This document shows positions 1 through 8,466 of a DNA stretch of 64,000 bases, piece by piece. This stretch comes from Sphingomonas sp. SORGH_AS_0950 (GTDB lineage Bacteria; Pseudomonadota; Alphaproteobacteria; Sphingomonadales; Sphingomonadaceae): contig NZ_JAUTAE010000001.1 in the NCBI RefSeq assembly GCF_030818415.1, forward strand, positions 3,622,001 through 3,686,000. Direction: 5' to 3'. Position numbers and translations under genes: made by a program. The notes under the pieces were generated by a model. That model was not told where the DNA came from, did no database searches, and saw only the letters and a program-made list of their open reading frames with translations. Position 1 is the stretch's first letter. Every line of letters begins with the position of its first letter.

Positions 1-247
1 TTCCTCGTCGCTCACGTCAGACGGATAGGACTTGCGGCAAATGCTCATCCCAGCGCGGATGAATTAGCCGGTCTCACAAGTCCATAACAGCCTCTAGGAA
101 GCGTCGCTATAGAAAAAACTGTTGGCAACGCGACAGTCGTAAGCGGCAAAAACGAGGAGACGACACAGCCCATCGCCGAAGGAACGCTGATCTTCAGCGT
201 CATAGGGTCGGCAAAGAATGACAATCCGAAGACACGCCGCCTGCGGA
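1..247. other. Left edge, no complete gene
   Basis: Positions 1-87 are open on the + strand and end in TAA, reading FLVAHVRRIGLAANAHPSAD and a few more residues. This could be the C-terminus of a gene cut by the window edge, but it is too short to identify. Nothing else coding is convincing before the stop of the TetR gene at 248. Confidence 0.3.
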
Positions 248-853
248 TCATTCTGCGCGCGTGGCAGCAAATCCCGCCATGGCCGGTTCGATCAAGGCGG
301 TCAGTTCCTCGCGCGTCGCGCCATCGCGCGCCTGGAAGGAAATGGCCTGGAGAATGCCGTGATAGAATGCGGCCAGCGAGTCCACCTGGGTATCCGCCCA
401 GAGTTCGCCTTCGGCAACGGCGCGGGACAGACGGGTGCGAATGAGACGGTGCGTCTCACGCCGCGCCTCCAGCAAGCGGGCACGGGCCGCCTCATTCTCG
501 GGCAGACAATTGACCACGCCGAGGATCAGGAAACAGCCGCCCGGACGAGAAGACAAGGCGACGTCGATGCTACCTTTCAGCATCGCCCGAAGCGCGTCGC
601 TCACAGCGGGGGTCTCGTTCAGCGCCCGCATCGGAGGGGTGCCGACCGTGGCGATATAAAGATCCACTGCCTCCAGAAACGCCGCTTCCTTCGACCCGAA
701 GGCAGCATAGAAGCTCGGCGGCGTGATGCCGATGGCGGTCAGAAGGTCGTTGAGCTGAGCGCCCTCATAGCCCTTGCGCCAGAACACCTCCATCATGCGC
801 TCCAGCGCCTGATCACGATCGAAACTGCGGGGGCGTCCTCTGGGTGCAGCCAT
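248..853 (-). CDS. TetR/AcrR family transcriptional regulator
   Basis: A 201-residue DNA-binding repressor of the TetR type. The start is placed at MAAPRGRP (853); an open frame continues upstream to 931 but the added residues do not look like a TetR N-terminus. Residues 1-60 form the usual helix-turn-helix domain, starting RGRPRSFDRDQALERMMEVF and ending in the recognition region GITPPSFYAAFGSKEAAFLE. The remainder is an all-helical ligand-binding domain with no assignable ligand. It is divergent from the MFS transporter at 955 with about 100 bp between the starts, and that gap holds two TTTATATA palindromes. The arrangement is typical of a repressor controlling an adjacent efflux gene and itself; the ligand is unknown. 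Confidence 0.9.
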   Translation of the reverse strand: MAAPRGRPRSFDRDQALERMMEVFWRKGYEGAQLNDLLTAIGITPPSFYAAFGSKEAAFLEAVDLYIATVGTPPMRALNETPAVSDALRAMLKGSIDVALSSRPGGCFLILGVVNCLPENEAARARLLEARRETHRLIRTRLSRAVAEGELWADTQVDSLAAFYHGILQAISFQARDGATREELTALIEPAMAGFAATRAE

Positions 854-875
854 GATAAATCTTTCTGTATCAGCG

Positions 876-940
876 TTTATATAAATTCGTTGACCACCGC
901 AGACAAGCGGGATAGCTATTTCTGTAGTCATTTATATAGA
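876..940. promoter_or_regulatory. Twin AT-rich palindromes between TetR and MFS genes
   Basis: TTTATATAAA at 876-885 is a perfect 10-bp palindrome, and TTTATATAGA at 931-940 differs by one base. They lie 55 bp apart in the divergent promoter region of a TetR gene and its target transporter. They are candidate operators, although AT-rich promoter elements could give the same look. Confidence 0.4.
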
Positions 941-954
941 AAGGTTATCCGGCC

Positions 955-2172
955 ATGGCGGCAGGCTCGCATGTTGAAACCCCGGCACCGACATTCGAAC
1001 ATGCGCCCAGCTCCGCCAAGGTGCCCGCGTTCGTCTATCTGCTTGCGATCGTGATTTTCGCCATCACCACCTCAGAGTTCATGGTGGCGGGGTTGATGCC
1101 GACGCTGGCGCAAGCCTTTTCGGTTTCGGTCGGCGAGATCGGCTATCTCATCTCCTTTTTCGCGCTCGGCATGGCGATCGGCGGACCACTCGCGACGGCG
1201 GGAATGCTGGCCGTGCGAAGCCCGAACAAGCCGGCATTGCTCGCCATGCTCGTCCTGTTCCTGGCTGGCAGCCTCCTCGCCGCGCTCGCACCGAACTACG
1301 CGGTCATGGCGATCGCGCGCACCGTGCAAGGTGTCTCCAGCGCGGCGTGTTTCGGCATCGCCATGACGATCTGCGCGGAATTGGTCCGTCCGGATCTGCG
1401 TGGTCGCGCCGTCTCCTTCGTCCTGGCGGGGCTGACGCTTTCGCCTATCCTCGGCGTGCCGGCGACGAGCCTTGTCAGCCAGAGCTTCGGCTGGCAGGCC
1501 GCGTTCTGGGGGATCGTTGCACTGGCCGTGCTGTGCATCCCGATCATCGCTTTCGGCGTTCCCGCCTCGAAGCGGGGGGCAGCCATCGATCTTGACGCCA
1601 GCCTGGCCGATCTGAACAATGGCCGACTTTGGGCGGCCTACACGACCAGTGGCCTCGTCATCGGCGCGACCTTCGCGGCGTTCAGCTATTTCACGGCGAT
1701 CTTCACCGAAGTGGCTGGACTGCCGCAAACGGCGATCCCGCTGCTGCTGGCTGCCTATGGCGTTGCAAATATCGTTGGCAACCTTGTCGTCGGACGATTT
1801 GCCGATCGCTTTACAATTCGGGTTCTCGTCTATGGCCTGATCGTCCTGGCGGCGGCGCTGGCGCTGTTCGCGCTGTTCGCCACCAACGCCATCATCAGCG
1901 TCCTGGCCTTCCTTGTGATCGGCGTTACCGGCGTCTCGCTCAATCCCGCGATGGTGGCGCGCGTCATGCGCACCGCGCATCCGGGACCGCTCGTCAACAG
2001 CATGCACGCCTCTATGATCACCGGCGGTCTGGCGCTCGGCACATGGGCCGGTGGCTTCGGCATCGACGCCGGGCTGGGCTTGCGATCACCGCTGTGGATC
2101 GGGTTCGGATTGGCGCTTCTTGGCCTGCTTAGCCTCGCTCCGCGGAACCTTCGCCAGATCGCACCGGCATAA
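955..2172 (+). CDS. MFS transporter, AraJ/DHA1-type exporter
   Basis: A 405-residue inner-membrane protein of the major facilitator superfamily, with hydrophobic segments that fit 12 membrane helices in two halves separated by a polar loop around residues 200-220 (SKRGAAIDLDASLADLNNGR). The first helix follows a short polar N-terminus (FVYLLAIVIFAITTSEFMVA), which closely resembles AraJ and chloramphenicol/arabinose-type proton-driven exporters. The ATG at 955 follows the divergent promoter region shared with the TetR gene. The pairing suggests drug or metabolite efflux under TetR control. The substrate cannot be read from the sequence. The gene appears intact. Confidence 0.88.
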   Translation: MAAGSHVETPAPTFEHAPSSAKVPAFVYLLAIVIFAITTSEFMVAGLMPTLAQAFSVSVGEIGYLISFFALGMAIGGPLATAGMLAVRSPNKPALLAMLVLFLAGSLLAALAPNYAVMAIARTVQGVSSAACFGIAMTICAELVRPDLRGRAVSFVLAGLTLSPILGVPATSLVSQSFGWQAAFWGIVALAVLCIPIIAFGVPASKRGAAIDLDASLADLNNGRLWAAYTTSGLVIGATFAAFSYFTAIFTEVAGLPQTAIPLLLAAYGVANIVGNLVVGRFADRFTIRVLVYGLIVLAAALALFALFATNAIISVLAFLVIGVTGVSLNPAMVARVMRTAHPGPLVNSMHASMITGGLALGTWAGGFGIDAGLGLRSPLWIGFGLALLGLLSLAPRNLRQIAPA

Positions 2173-2242
2173 AACCCGATCATCGCCGATATGCTGCCGT
2201 CTCAACAAGCGCGAAAGCTTCGCGTACGCCACCGCCACCCAC

Positions 2243-2397
2243 TAGAGCAAATTCCGATCAGTCTGCATCGTAACCGGCAGCGGCGAAGTAGTTGGCGCAC
2301 TCGGCATGCGTGAACGTGTCGATGGCGGCACCGATGGCGCGGTACAGGTCGTCGCGGGTGCGGGCGGCGGCTTTGCGCAGGAGCGCCTTGAGCTTGG
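2243..2397 (-). pseudogene. IS630 transposase C-terminal fragment
   Basis: This 155-bp piece is identical, base for base, to 15745-15899, the 3' end of the complete IS630 element further along. It includes the terminal repeat TAGAGCAAATTCCG and encodes the last residues of the transposase (ending TFTHAECANYFAAAGYDAD). It joins abruptly to IS3 sequence at 2398, so the rest of that copy has been deleted. Confidence 0.9.
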
Positions 2398-2691
2398 ACC
2401 CCGTTCGACGAACAGGTCGGCAAGCGACGCCAGCACGTCTTCGTGGTTGAGCCGACGCGCGACGATCAGCGCCAGGCATTCCCGGCTCGCCTCGTCGATG
2501 ATCGTCAGGATCCGGAACTTGCGCCCGTCATGGGTTCGGCCCTCGACGAAGTCGTAGGCCCAGACATGCCCTGGATATTCCGGCCGGAGCCGGATGCACG
2601 AGCCGTCGTTCAGCCATAGCCGTCCTCGCTTGGGTTGCTTCTGCGGTACCTTCAGGCCCTCGCGCCGCCAAATCCGCTCCACGCGTTTGTC
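2398..2691 (-). pseudogene. IS3-family transposase OrfB, internal fragment
   Basis: Encodes the internal part of an IS3-type (IS407-like) integrase-domain transposase: KRVERIWRREGLKVPQKQ, then the first half of the catalytic rve domain including WAYDFVEGRTHDGRKFRILT with the first catalytic aspartate, up to LASLADLFVERG. The second and third acidic residues are lost at the junction with the IS630 fragment, so it cannot be active. The matching upstream part of the protein is at 3346-3606, on the far side of the IS110 fragment. Confidence 0.85.
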
Positions 2692-2763
2692 GTCTAATCG
2701 GTCAAGCCGTTTGCCAAGGTGCTCGTAGTCGATCTGCTTTGCACATCGTTGTCGTCTTCGAGG

Positions 2764-3288
2764 TCAGGACGGGTCCAGCCTCAGCATGGCGCCAGATCGC
2801 CGGCCTCTCGATGTGGTTCCCGTGTTCCAGATGGTCACGAAGCGAGTCACGAGATGGCCGTGGCCGCACCCTGGCGGGGCGGCAGCTCGGAAAGCAGATA
2901 TCAGGCCATGACAGTCACGCAACCGGTGCGTGTCCATCGAGCGAACAGCGACCGGCCGGTACCAGCCCGAGCGGACCAGCCGTGCCAAGCCAAACGCGTC
3001 GTTGCGGTCCGTCTTGTTCATCTGCAGCTTCAGGGCTGCCGCAGCATGTCTGGCATGAAGGCACACGATCGGCAGCTCTCGCTCGGTCAATGCATGCCAC
3101 AACCACACGGTCATCGGGCCTGTCTCGATACCGATCCTCACGGCTCCTACGGCCCTCCGCGCCAGCACGGCCGCAATAGCGTCCGGGTCCGTTCGCGACT
3201 TGCCGTCCCATATGCGATCACCCGTTTCGTCCACGACGCAGATCGCGGTCTCCTTCATCGACACATCCAGGCCAACATAGCAGATCAT
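2764..3288 (-). pseudogene. IS110-family transposase, N-terminal half
   Basis: The first 120 or so residues are a clear DEDD (RuvC-like) transposase domain of the IS110 family: MICYVGLDVSMKETAICVVD with the first aspartate, IETGPM with the glutamate, and KTDRNDA with the last two aspartates. After THRLR the frame runs into unrelated sequence and stops. The C-terminal transposase_20 domain with its catalytic serine is missing, so this is a truncated remnant of about half the normal length. It sits inside an IS3 orfB gene. Confidence 0.85.
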
Positions 3289-3345
3289 CTTCCGTCCTCC
3301 ACTTCAGGGGACGACAGGCTATCCTAGAGAGCACCGCTCCTGATT

Positions 3346-3606
3346 ACGCCATGTGGTTCACCGACCAGCCGGCCGCGTGCAGCAGCGCGGTCACCCGGCG
3401 GTAGCCATAGCGCCCGTACTGCTTGGCCAAGGCAATGACGTCCTCGGTGAGCGCCTCTTCATCGTCTGCCCCGCACGGCGCCTTGCGCTGCGTCGACCGG
3501 TGCTGCCCGAGCACGCGACACACGCGCCGCTCGGATACGTCCAGCACCTCCCGCACATGGTCGATGCACCGCCGGCGCCGTGCGGGGCTCAGAAGTTTCC
3601 CCGCGC
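3346..3606 (-). pseudogene. IS3-family transposase OrfB, N-terminal fragment
   Basis: Encodes the N-terminal helix-turn-helix part of OrfB (KLLSPARRRRCIDHVREVLD, then SERRVCRVLGQHRSTQRK and KQYGRYGYRRVTALLHAAGW). It breaks off at SVNH where the IS110 fragment begins and resumes at 2691. It overlaps the end of orfA in a different frame, as expected for IS3 elements that make a fused OrfAB by -1 frameshifting. Confidence 0.8.
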
Positions 3607-3867
3607 CGCCTCCTGCAGGATCAGCTTGTCCAACGTCAGGTCCGAGATCGCGCGGCGCAGCCGAAGGTTCTCCTTCTCCAGGTCCTTCATCCGCCGCGCC
3701 TGATCCGTCTTCAGACCACCATACTCCTTGCGCCAACGGTAGTAGGTCTGCTCGCTGACTGCGATGCGCCGGCATGCCTCGGCAGTCGTGCCGCCCTGGC
3801 CCAGCATGATCTCAACCTCACGCAGCTTGCCGTTGATCTCTTCGGGCTTGTGCTTCTTCGCAGGCAT
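3589..3867 (-). CDS. IS3-family transposase OrfA
   Basis: A 92-residue OrfA with an HTH_Tnp_1 domain: KKHKPEEINGKLREVEIMLG, followed by AEACRRIAVSEQTYYRWRKE and a leucine-zipper-like stretch (MKDLEKENLRLRRAISDLTL). It is complete in itself, but its partner orfB is broken, so the element is dead. The end ARGNF is the usual end of IS407-type OrfA proteins. Confidence 0.88.
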   Translation of the reverse strand: MPAKKHKPEEINGKLREVEIMLGQGGTTAEACRRIAVSEQTYYRWRKEYGGLKTDQARRMKDLEKENLRLRRAISDLTLDKLILQEAARGNF

Positions 3868-4027
3868 TCGTCGTCCCTTCCTTGGTCCAGACTGTCATAG
3901 TCGATGGACCACTCAGAAGGGGGCAGTTCACACCGCGAAGCCGGCATCGAACGGCTCGTCGCCCGGACGCGCATCGAGGCTGATCGCCGAGGCAGATGAA
4001 CAATTCACTGGTGGCCGGCCGGTCCGC

Positions 4028-4341
4028 TTAGCGACCGATCGACACCGCGCCGTCGACATGCCGCAATCCGGTAACCGAGGTCGGTTCGTGCATGACGCCG
4101 GGCAGGTCCTCGCAACGCCGCCAACCGACACCGCCTTGCAGGACCGAAATACGGGTTGGCGGGTCGGTCGCGTCGGTCGGCCGGACGGCGCGATAGAAGG
4201 TGGCGGGAGAGAGCAGATCGCGCTGCACCAGTTCCATCACATGCCGCGCGGTGCGGGCGCCCGATGCAGCGCGAGGGCGACATAGATAGGCCCGAGCGAC
4301 GTATAGAGCCGCAACATAGGCAGGTCGCTCCCATCGTCCAT
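4028..4341 (-). pseudogene. Unidentified ORF downstream of TetR, possibly frameshifted
   Basis: An ATG at 4341 overlaps the TGA stop of the TetR gene (ATGA), just as the other genes of this operon overlap. It opens MDDGSDLPMLRLYTSLGPIY but stops after 34 codons. A second frame, shifted by one base, runs on through HVMELVQRDLLSPATFYRAV and LQGGVGWRRCEDLPG to a stop at 4028. Either a frameshift has split one gene of about 100 codons, or one of the two frames is spurious. I recognise no family in either. The IS nest begins about 100 bp further downstream, so the operon end may have been damaged by it. Confidence 0.35.
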
Positions 4342-4961
4342 CACGATGCCCGCCGCGCCGGCATCTGATGGCGGACGAACGCCGTCATCGCCTCGACGAA
4401 AACCTCGTAAATCCGCTCGACGGTCCCGGCGTCGCTCATTAGCGCCTCCAGCAACAGGCCCCTCAGAAAGCAGGCGATGACCATCCGCACGATCAGCGGT
4501 TCGCCCGACCGCATGAGGTCCGAATCCTGGACCGTGTAGCGACTGGTGAACGCACCTTCGTTCGCCTGAAGCTGGCTCTGGAATTCGCGCCGCAGATTTT
4601 CGTCGGTGCGCAGTGCCCAGAAGAATTCATAGGACAGCGGGAAAGTCTGCGCCATCAGCTGACGCATCTCGTCGGCCTCGTCGCGGATCGTGCCCTGTCC
4701 GAACTGCGCCCGCCGGACCGTATCATCGATCAGCTGGATCTGGCGCTGGATCGACGCGGTAACGATCAGCGCGTTCTTGCTGGGAAAATGATGCAGCAAT
4801 GCGCCGCTCGAGACACCCGCCCGCTTGCAGATTTCGCTGACGGTCGTTCTCGCAAAGCCCAGCGTGGCGAGGCAGTCCTGCGTCGCCCGGATCAGATTGT
4901 CCCGCGCCGCGGCCGTCCGCTCCTGCTGGGTGCGTCGTTCGGCTTTGCGTACGGTCGTCAT
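4341..4961 (-). CDS. TetR family transcriptional regulator
   Basis: A 206-residue TetR protein. Its N-terminus is basic (MTTVRKAERRTQQERTAAAR) and is followed by the helix-turn-helix: TVSEICKRAGVSSGALLHHF then PSKNALI. The C-terminal helical domain is of unknown specificity. Its start codon overlaps the stop of the upstream transporter gene by four bases (ATGA at 4958-4961), so it is translated from the same message as the transporter and the TonB-dependent receptor. A repressor encoded last in the operon suggests autoregulation of the whole unit by a substrate or product of the transported compound. That role is inferred from position only. Confidence 0.9.
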   Translation of the reverse strand: MTTVRKAERRTQQERTAAARDNLIRATQDCLATLGFARTTVSEICKRAGVSSGALLHHFPSKNALIVTASIQRQIQLIDDTVRRAQFGQGTIRDEADEMRQLMAQTFPLSYEFFWALRTDENLRREFQSQLQANEGAFTSRYTVQDSDLMRSGEPLIVRMVIACFLRGLLLEALMSDAGTVERIYEVFVEAMTAFVRHQMPARRAS

Positions 4962-6340
4962 GTGACCCCGTTACCCGATGATTCGGGCGTCGAGTCAAGT
5001 ACATGGTGCCGTCCGATCCGGCGAACGATGATCGCCTGTCGCCGGCGATCCAGCGGAAAGGACCATGACAGGGCAGCGGACAGGACGTTGAGCGCGAGCG
5101 GAAGCCAGATGATCGCGAGGAAGAAGCCGGCCATCGCCAGCGGACCGTTGCCGCCGTCGACCTGGAAGCCGAACAGGCCGGCGACGATCAGGCCGATCCC
5201 GCTGCCGACCGCCAGCGCTGCCTTGCCCACGAAGGCGAACAGGGCGAAATAGTTGCCGGGATGCTCGCGCCCCGACTGGAGAACGCCGTAGTCCGCGACG
5301 TCGGCCAGCAGGGCAATCTGCGCCGCTATCGCGCCCGAAGTGGCGATTGCCGCCACCGAGAACATGATCAGCAGGGAGGTGAAGGCGTCGGGACCGGGAG
5401 TGATGACATACATCAGAAGATTCGTCAGCGCCGTGAAGAGGGTGCACAAGGCGATGATGCGGTGCTTGTCGACGCTGTGCCCGATCCGCAACCACAGCGC
5501 GCTGCCGACAATCGACAGCGTGTATACCGCCAGCATCACGCTGGTATAGTCGCGGCTGAGTCCTAGATAGATACTGACGTAGAAATAATAGAGACCGGTC
5601 ACCATGCCGGACGACACGCCGGTCAGCGACTGCATGGCGATGAAGCGGCGCAGCGGCCGGTTGGCCCACAGGTCCCGCGCGACTTGGCGGATACCATGGC
5701 TGCGGCTGTCCGTCGCCTTCACCGGGGGATCGGATACCAGCCACAGCGCCGCGGGCACCGCAATGCCGAGTAGCAGGATCGCGACGAAGGACGCTAGCTG
5801 CGTCACTTCGGGCGTCACCGCGCGGCTCGGTAGCCAAGGCAGGAACGATATCAGCGGAAACAACGCGGTGCCGGCCATGCCGGCGATGTAGCGATAGGTC
5901 GACAGCCGGTTGCGGGCGCCATAATCGTGGCTAATCTCGCTCAACCACGCGGTGTGCGGGATCTCGACCATCGTCCATGCCAGCGTCAGCAGGAAATAGC
6001 TGGCAGTGAAATAGACATAGCCGGTCGCAGGACCCGGGCGAAAGACGAGGAGGACCGCCGGCACGCACAGTACGGTGCCCAGTGCCACCCACGTCCGCCG
6101 CCGGCCGAAGCGCAGGCGCGTGCGGTCCGACAGATGGCCGATCGCCGGATCCATCACCGCGTCGCCAAGCCGCAACAGCGTCATCAGGATGCCGACGACG
6201 ACCATGTCCAGCCCGGCATATTGGACATAGAGCGACGGCAGGATGATCGAGGCCGGCCCCTGAATCATCTGCAGCGGCAGGTTGACGAGCGCATAGCTGA
6301 CCGCCGTGCGCCCGTCGGCTTCGCCGGCCATCGTTCGCAT
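4958..6340 (-). CDS. GPH-type MFS sugar/glycoside symporter
   Basis: A 460-residue inner-membrane cation symporter of the glycoside-pentoside-hexuronide group (MelB-like, MFS_2 domain). The diagnostic loop after helix 2 is present: DAVMDPAIGHLSDRTRLRFG followed by RRR. About 12 hydrophobic helices are visible. The ATG at 6340 overlaps the TGA of the receptor gene (ATGA); MAGEAD three codons later is an alternative start. In sphingomonads such transporters next to TBDRs usually move oligosaccharides or glycosides across the inner membrane after outer-membrane uptake. No glycosidase is encoded in this operon, so the substrate stays open. Confidence 0.87.
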   Translation of the reverse strand: MRTMAGEADGRTAVSYALVNLPLQMIQGPASIILPSLYVQYAGLDMVVVGILMTLLRLGDAVMDPAIGHLSDRTRLRFGRRRTWVALGTVLCVPAVLLVFRPGPATGYVYFTASYFLLTLAWTMVEIPHTAWLSEISHDYGARNRLSTYRYIAGMAGTALFPLISFLPWLPSRAVTPEVTQLASFVAILLLGIAVPAALWLVSDPPVKATDSRSHGIRQVARDLWANRPLRRFIAMQSLTGVSSGMVTGLYYFYVSIYLGLSRDYTSVMLAVYTLSIVGSALWLRIGHSVDKHRIIALCTLFTALTNLLMYVITPGPDAFTSLLIMFSVAAIATSGAIAAQIALLADVADYGVLQSGREHPGNYFALFAFVGKAALAVGSGIGLIVAGLFGFQVDGGNGPLAMAGFFLAIIWLPLALNVLSAALSWSFPLDRRRQAIIVRRIGRHHVLDSTPESSGNGVT

Positions 6341-8466
6341 CAGAAGGCGAACCGCAGCCCGAGCGACAACGTGCGCGCCTCGCCGGGAAAGATGAAATTG
6401 GGCTGGATGTAGAACCAGTAGCGCTCATCAGTCAGGTTGGTCACGTTCGCGCGCAGCGTAGTCTGATGCCCGAACAGCGGGAGGTCGTATTTTATCCCCA
6501 GGCCGATGAGCGTATAGGCCGGCGTCCGCGGGGTGGCGGCGCTGTTGATGGTCACGTCGTCGTTGCGCCGGACGTCCGCGCTGACGCTCAGGCCCGGCAC
6601 CGCTGCGAACTGATAGCCGATATCGCCCGACAGCTGGAAATTGGGCGTGCCTTCCACGCGGTTGCCGACGATCGCCGGGCTCGCCCGCTCATATTGGGCG
6701 TCGAGCACCAGCACGCCGGCGCCCAGCGACACGCCGCGCACCGGGCGGACCCGGCCGTTGATATCCAGACCGCGGTAGAGCGCGTAGCCGTCCTGCACCA
6801 GTTCGTTGGCGGCATTGGCATAGGCGGCGCCGCGCCGGACCGCGAAGACGGCGGCCGATCCGGTCCAGTCACGTTCGTCGATCTTGAAGCCGGCCTCATA
6901 TTGCCGGCTACGTAGCGGCGCCAGCAACGCGTCGCGATTGGCATAGAGGCTCGATACGGTCGCGCCCTGTTCGAGCGATTCGACGTAGCTGGCATAGAAT
7001 GTCGTCGTCGGCGACGGCTTGTAGAGGACCGCCAGCGTCGGGGTGACCGGCGATTTGTCATATTGCGACGTCCGCAGCCGGGTCGTGGCATAGCCGCGCT
7101 GGCGATACTGGGTCCATCGCACGCCGGCCAGCAACGACAGGCCGGGCACGACCTCCACCGTATCGCTGGCGAACAGGGCCTGTTGTTCGACCTCGGCGCT
7201 CTTGTACGGGGCGACGACCATCGTCGAGCTATAGGGGACCGGCGCGCCGGTATAGATGTTGCTGGACCCCGTCGCCCGGAACACCTGGTTCACGTTGCCG
7301 AAGACAGTATAGCCCTGTGCCGATGCCCCCAGGACGAGAATGTGGTTCAGCGGTCCGGTGGCAAATTTTCCTTCGACGAGGAGTCGCCCCTGATCGAAGC
7401 GGTTACGCGACCGGCTGTCGTTGACGAAGTTGGTATAGTCGCCGGCCGCGTTGCGCAGATAGGCGAAGTCGAACGAGAAGCTGCGCCGGTTGCCCGAACT
7501 GCTCGCATCCGCCGACACGCTCCAGCCCGGCGTGATCGCGATCCGCAGGCCGGTCGCCAGCAGATAATAGTCGGTGTCGAAGTAACTGCCGGGCGTGACC
7601 GGCAGCGGATCGTCGCCCGCCGGCGGGCGCGGCAGCGCCGTGCCGGTGAAGCTGCTGACGCTGACGCCTTGGACGACGTTGCCCGTCTCGCGCCGCTGGT
7701 AGATGCCGTCGAACGTCCAGCGCAGGCCGGGGGCGAGGTCGGCCGCCAGCGACAGCGCGACACCCTTGTTGTGGATATGTGCGCCGTTGCGGGCGTCGCC
7801 ATCCTCGGCGATCGCGTTCAGGCGATAGCCGAAGCCGGGCGCGACCGGCGCGCCCACATCAATATGGCCGGAAAAGATGCTGTCAGAGCGATAGCCGGCA
7901 TCGACCGCGACCCGCGTGTCGTGGGTCGGCTTGGCGGTCACATAGTTGACGATGCCGCCCGGCGCGCTGAAGCCGTAGAGAAAACCCGACGACCCCTTCA
8001 GCAGGTCGATCCTGTCGAAGAATGCGATCGGCAGTTCCGCGCCGAAATTATAGATGGGCAGGCCATTGATCTTGTAGCCGTTGGCTGGGTCCAGCGGCAG
8101 GCCGCGAATGCTGAGGTTCGACGAGTAGATCGTGGTGGTATCGCCGAGCGAGGTCACCGCCGGGTCCCGTGCGAACACCTCCCCCAAGGCCGTCACCGCG
8201 CGATCGGCCAGATCATCGCGCGAGACGCTGCTGATCGACAGCGGCGTATCAAGGATCGAACGCGTGCCCAGCGTGCCGCCGAGATCCGCTTCCCGGCTCA
8301 ACTGCCCGGTGACGAGGATGTCTTCGTTCGCTGAAGCATTTCCTTCCGCCTCGGTATCACGTGGCAGAGGTTGCGCCTGCGCGGCGGCAGCGTGCGGTTG
8401 CAGCATTCCTGCCGTCGCGACCACCAACCCGACGACCGGAACACTGTAACCCCCCAGCTTCAGCAT
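6340..8466 (-). CDS. TonB-dependent receptor, siderophore-receptor type
   Basis: A 708-residue outer-membrane beta-barrel. The start is set at MLKLGGYS (8466), preceded by GGGAGG and followed by a signal peptide ending in HAAAAQAQ. The mature N-terminus has the TonB-box-like EDILVTG. The plug domain follows with ILDTPLSISSVSRDDL, IRGLPLDPANGYKINGLPIY and RIDLLKGSSGFLYGFSAPGG. The barrel ends in LSLGLRFAF, with the terminal Phe required for barrel insertion. Plug features place it in the TIGR01783 siderophore-receptor group, although in this order such receptors also import non-iron substrates. It is the first gene of an operon with a GPH transporter and a TetR regulator; no Fur box was seen upstream. 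Confidence 0.92.
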   Translation of the reverse strand: MLKLGGYSVPVVGLVVATAGMLQPHAAAAQAQPLPRDTEAEGNASANEDILVTGQLSREADLGGTLGTRSILDTPLSISSVSRDDLADRAVTALGEVFARDPAVTSLGDTTTIYSSNLSIRGLPLDPANGYKINGLPIYNFGAELPIAFFDRIDLLKGSSGFLYGFSAPGGIVNYVTAKPTHDTRVAVDAGYRSDSIFSGHIDVGAPVAPGFGYRLNAIAEDGDARNGAHIHNKGVALSLAADLAPGLRWTFDGIYQRRETGNVVQGVSVSSFTGTALPRPPAGDDPLPVTPGSYFDTDYYLLATGLRIAITPGWSVSADASSSGNRRSFSFDFAYLRNAAGDYTNFVNDSRSRNRFDQGRLLVEGKFATGPLNHILVLGASAQGYTVFGNVNQVFRATGSSNIYTGAPVPYSSTMVVAPYKSAEVEQQALFASDTVEVVPGLSLLAGVRWTQYRQRGYATTRLRTSQYDKSPVTPTLAVLYKPSPTTTFYASYVESLEQGATVSSLYANRDALLAPLRSRQYEAGFKIDERDWTGSAAVFAVRRGAAYANAANELVQDGYALYRGLDINGRVRPVRGVSLGAGVLVLDAQYERASPAIVGNRVEGTPNFQLSGDIGYQFAAVPGLSVSADVRRNDDVTINSAATPRTPAYTLIGLGIKYDLPLFGHQTTLRANVTNLTDERYWFYIQPNFIFPGEARTLSLGLRFAF

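Larger units (their letters stand above)
2243..3929 (-). mobile_element. Nest of broken IS elements (IS630 tail, IS3, IS110)
   Basis: Three transposon families are stacked here. From low to high coordinate: an IS630 end (2243-2397), the middle of an IS3 orfB (2398 to about 2691), an IS110-type fragment (about 2692-3345), then the N-terminal part of the same IS3 orfB and its orfA (3346-3867). The IS3 reading frame is split between NH (3346) and KRVERIWR (2688), so the IS110 piece was inserted inside orfB. A likely IS3 terminal repeat, TGAACTGCCCCCT on the minus strand, ends at 3929. The other IS3 end is gone, replaced by the IS630 tail. Confidence 0.8.

Noticed and set aside
218..1054. Open frame of 278 codons on the + strand overlapping the TetR gene
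   Set aside because: Antisense to a well-supported TetR protein and it would run through the divergent promoter into the MFS gene.
7063..8334. Open frame of 423 codons on the + strand
   Set aside because: It is the antisense shadow of the TonB-dependent receptor, rich in Arg and with no family resemblance; the minus frame has clear plug and barrel motifs.
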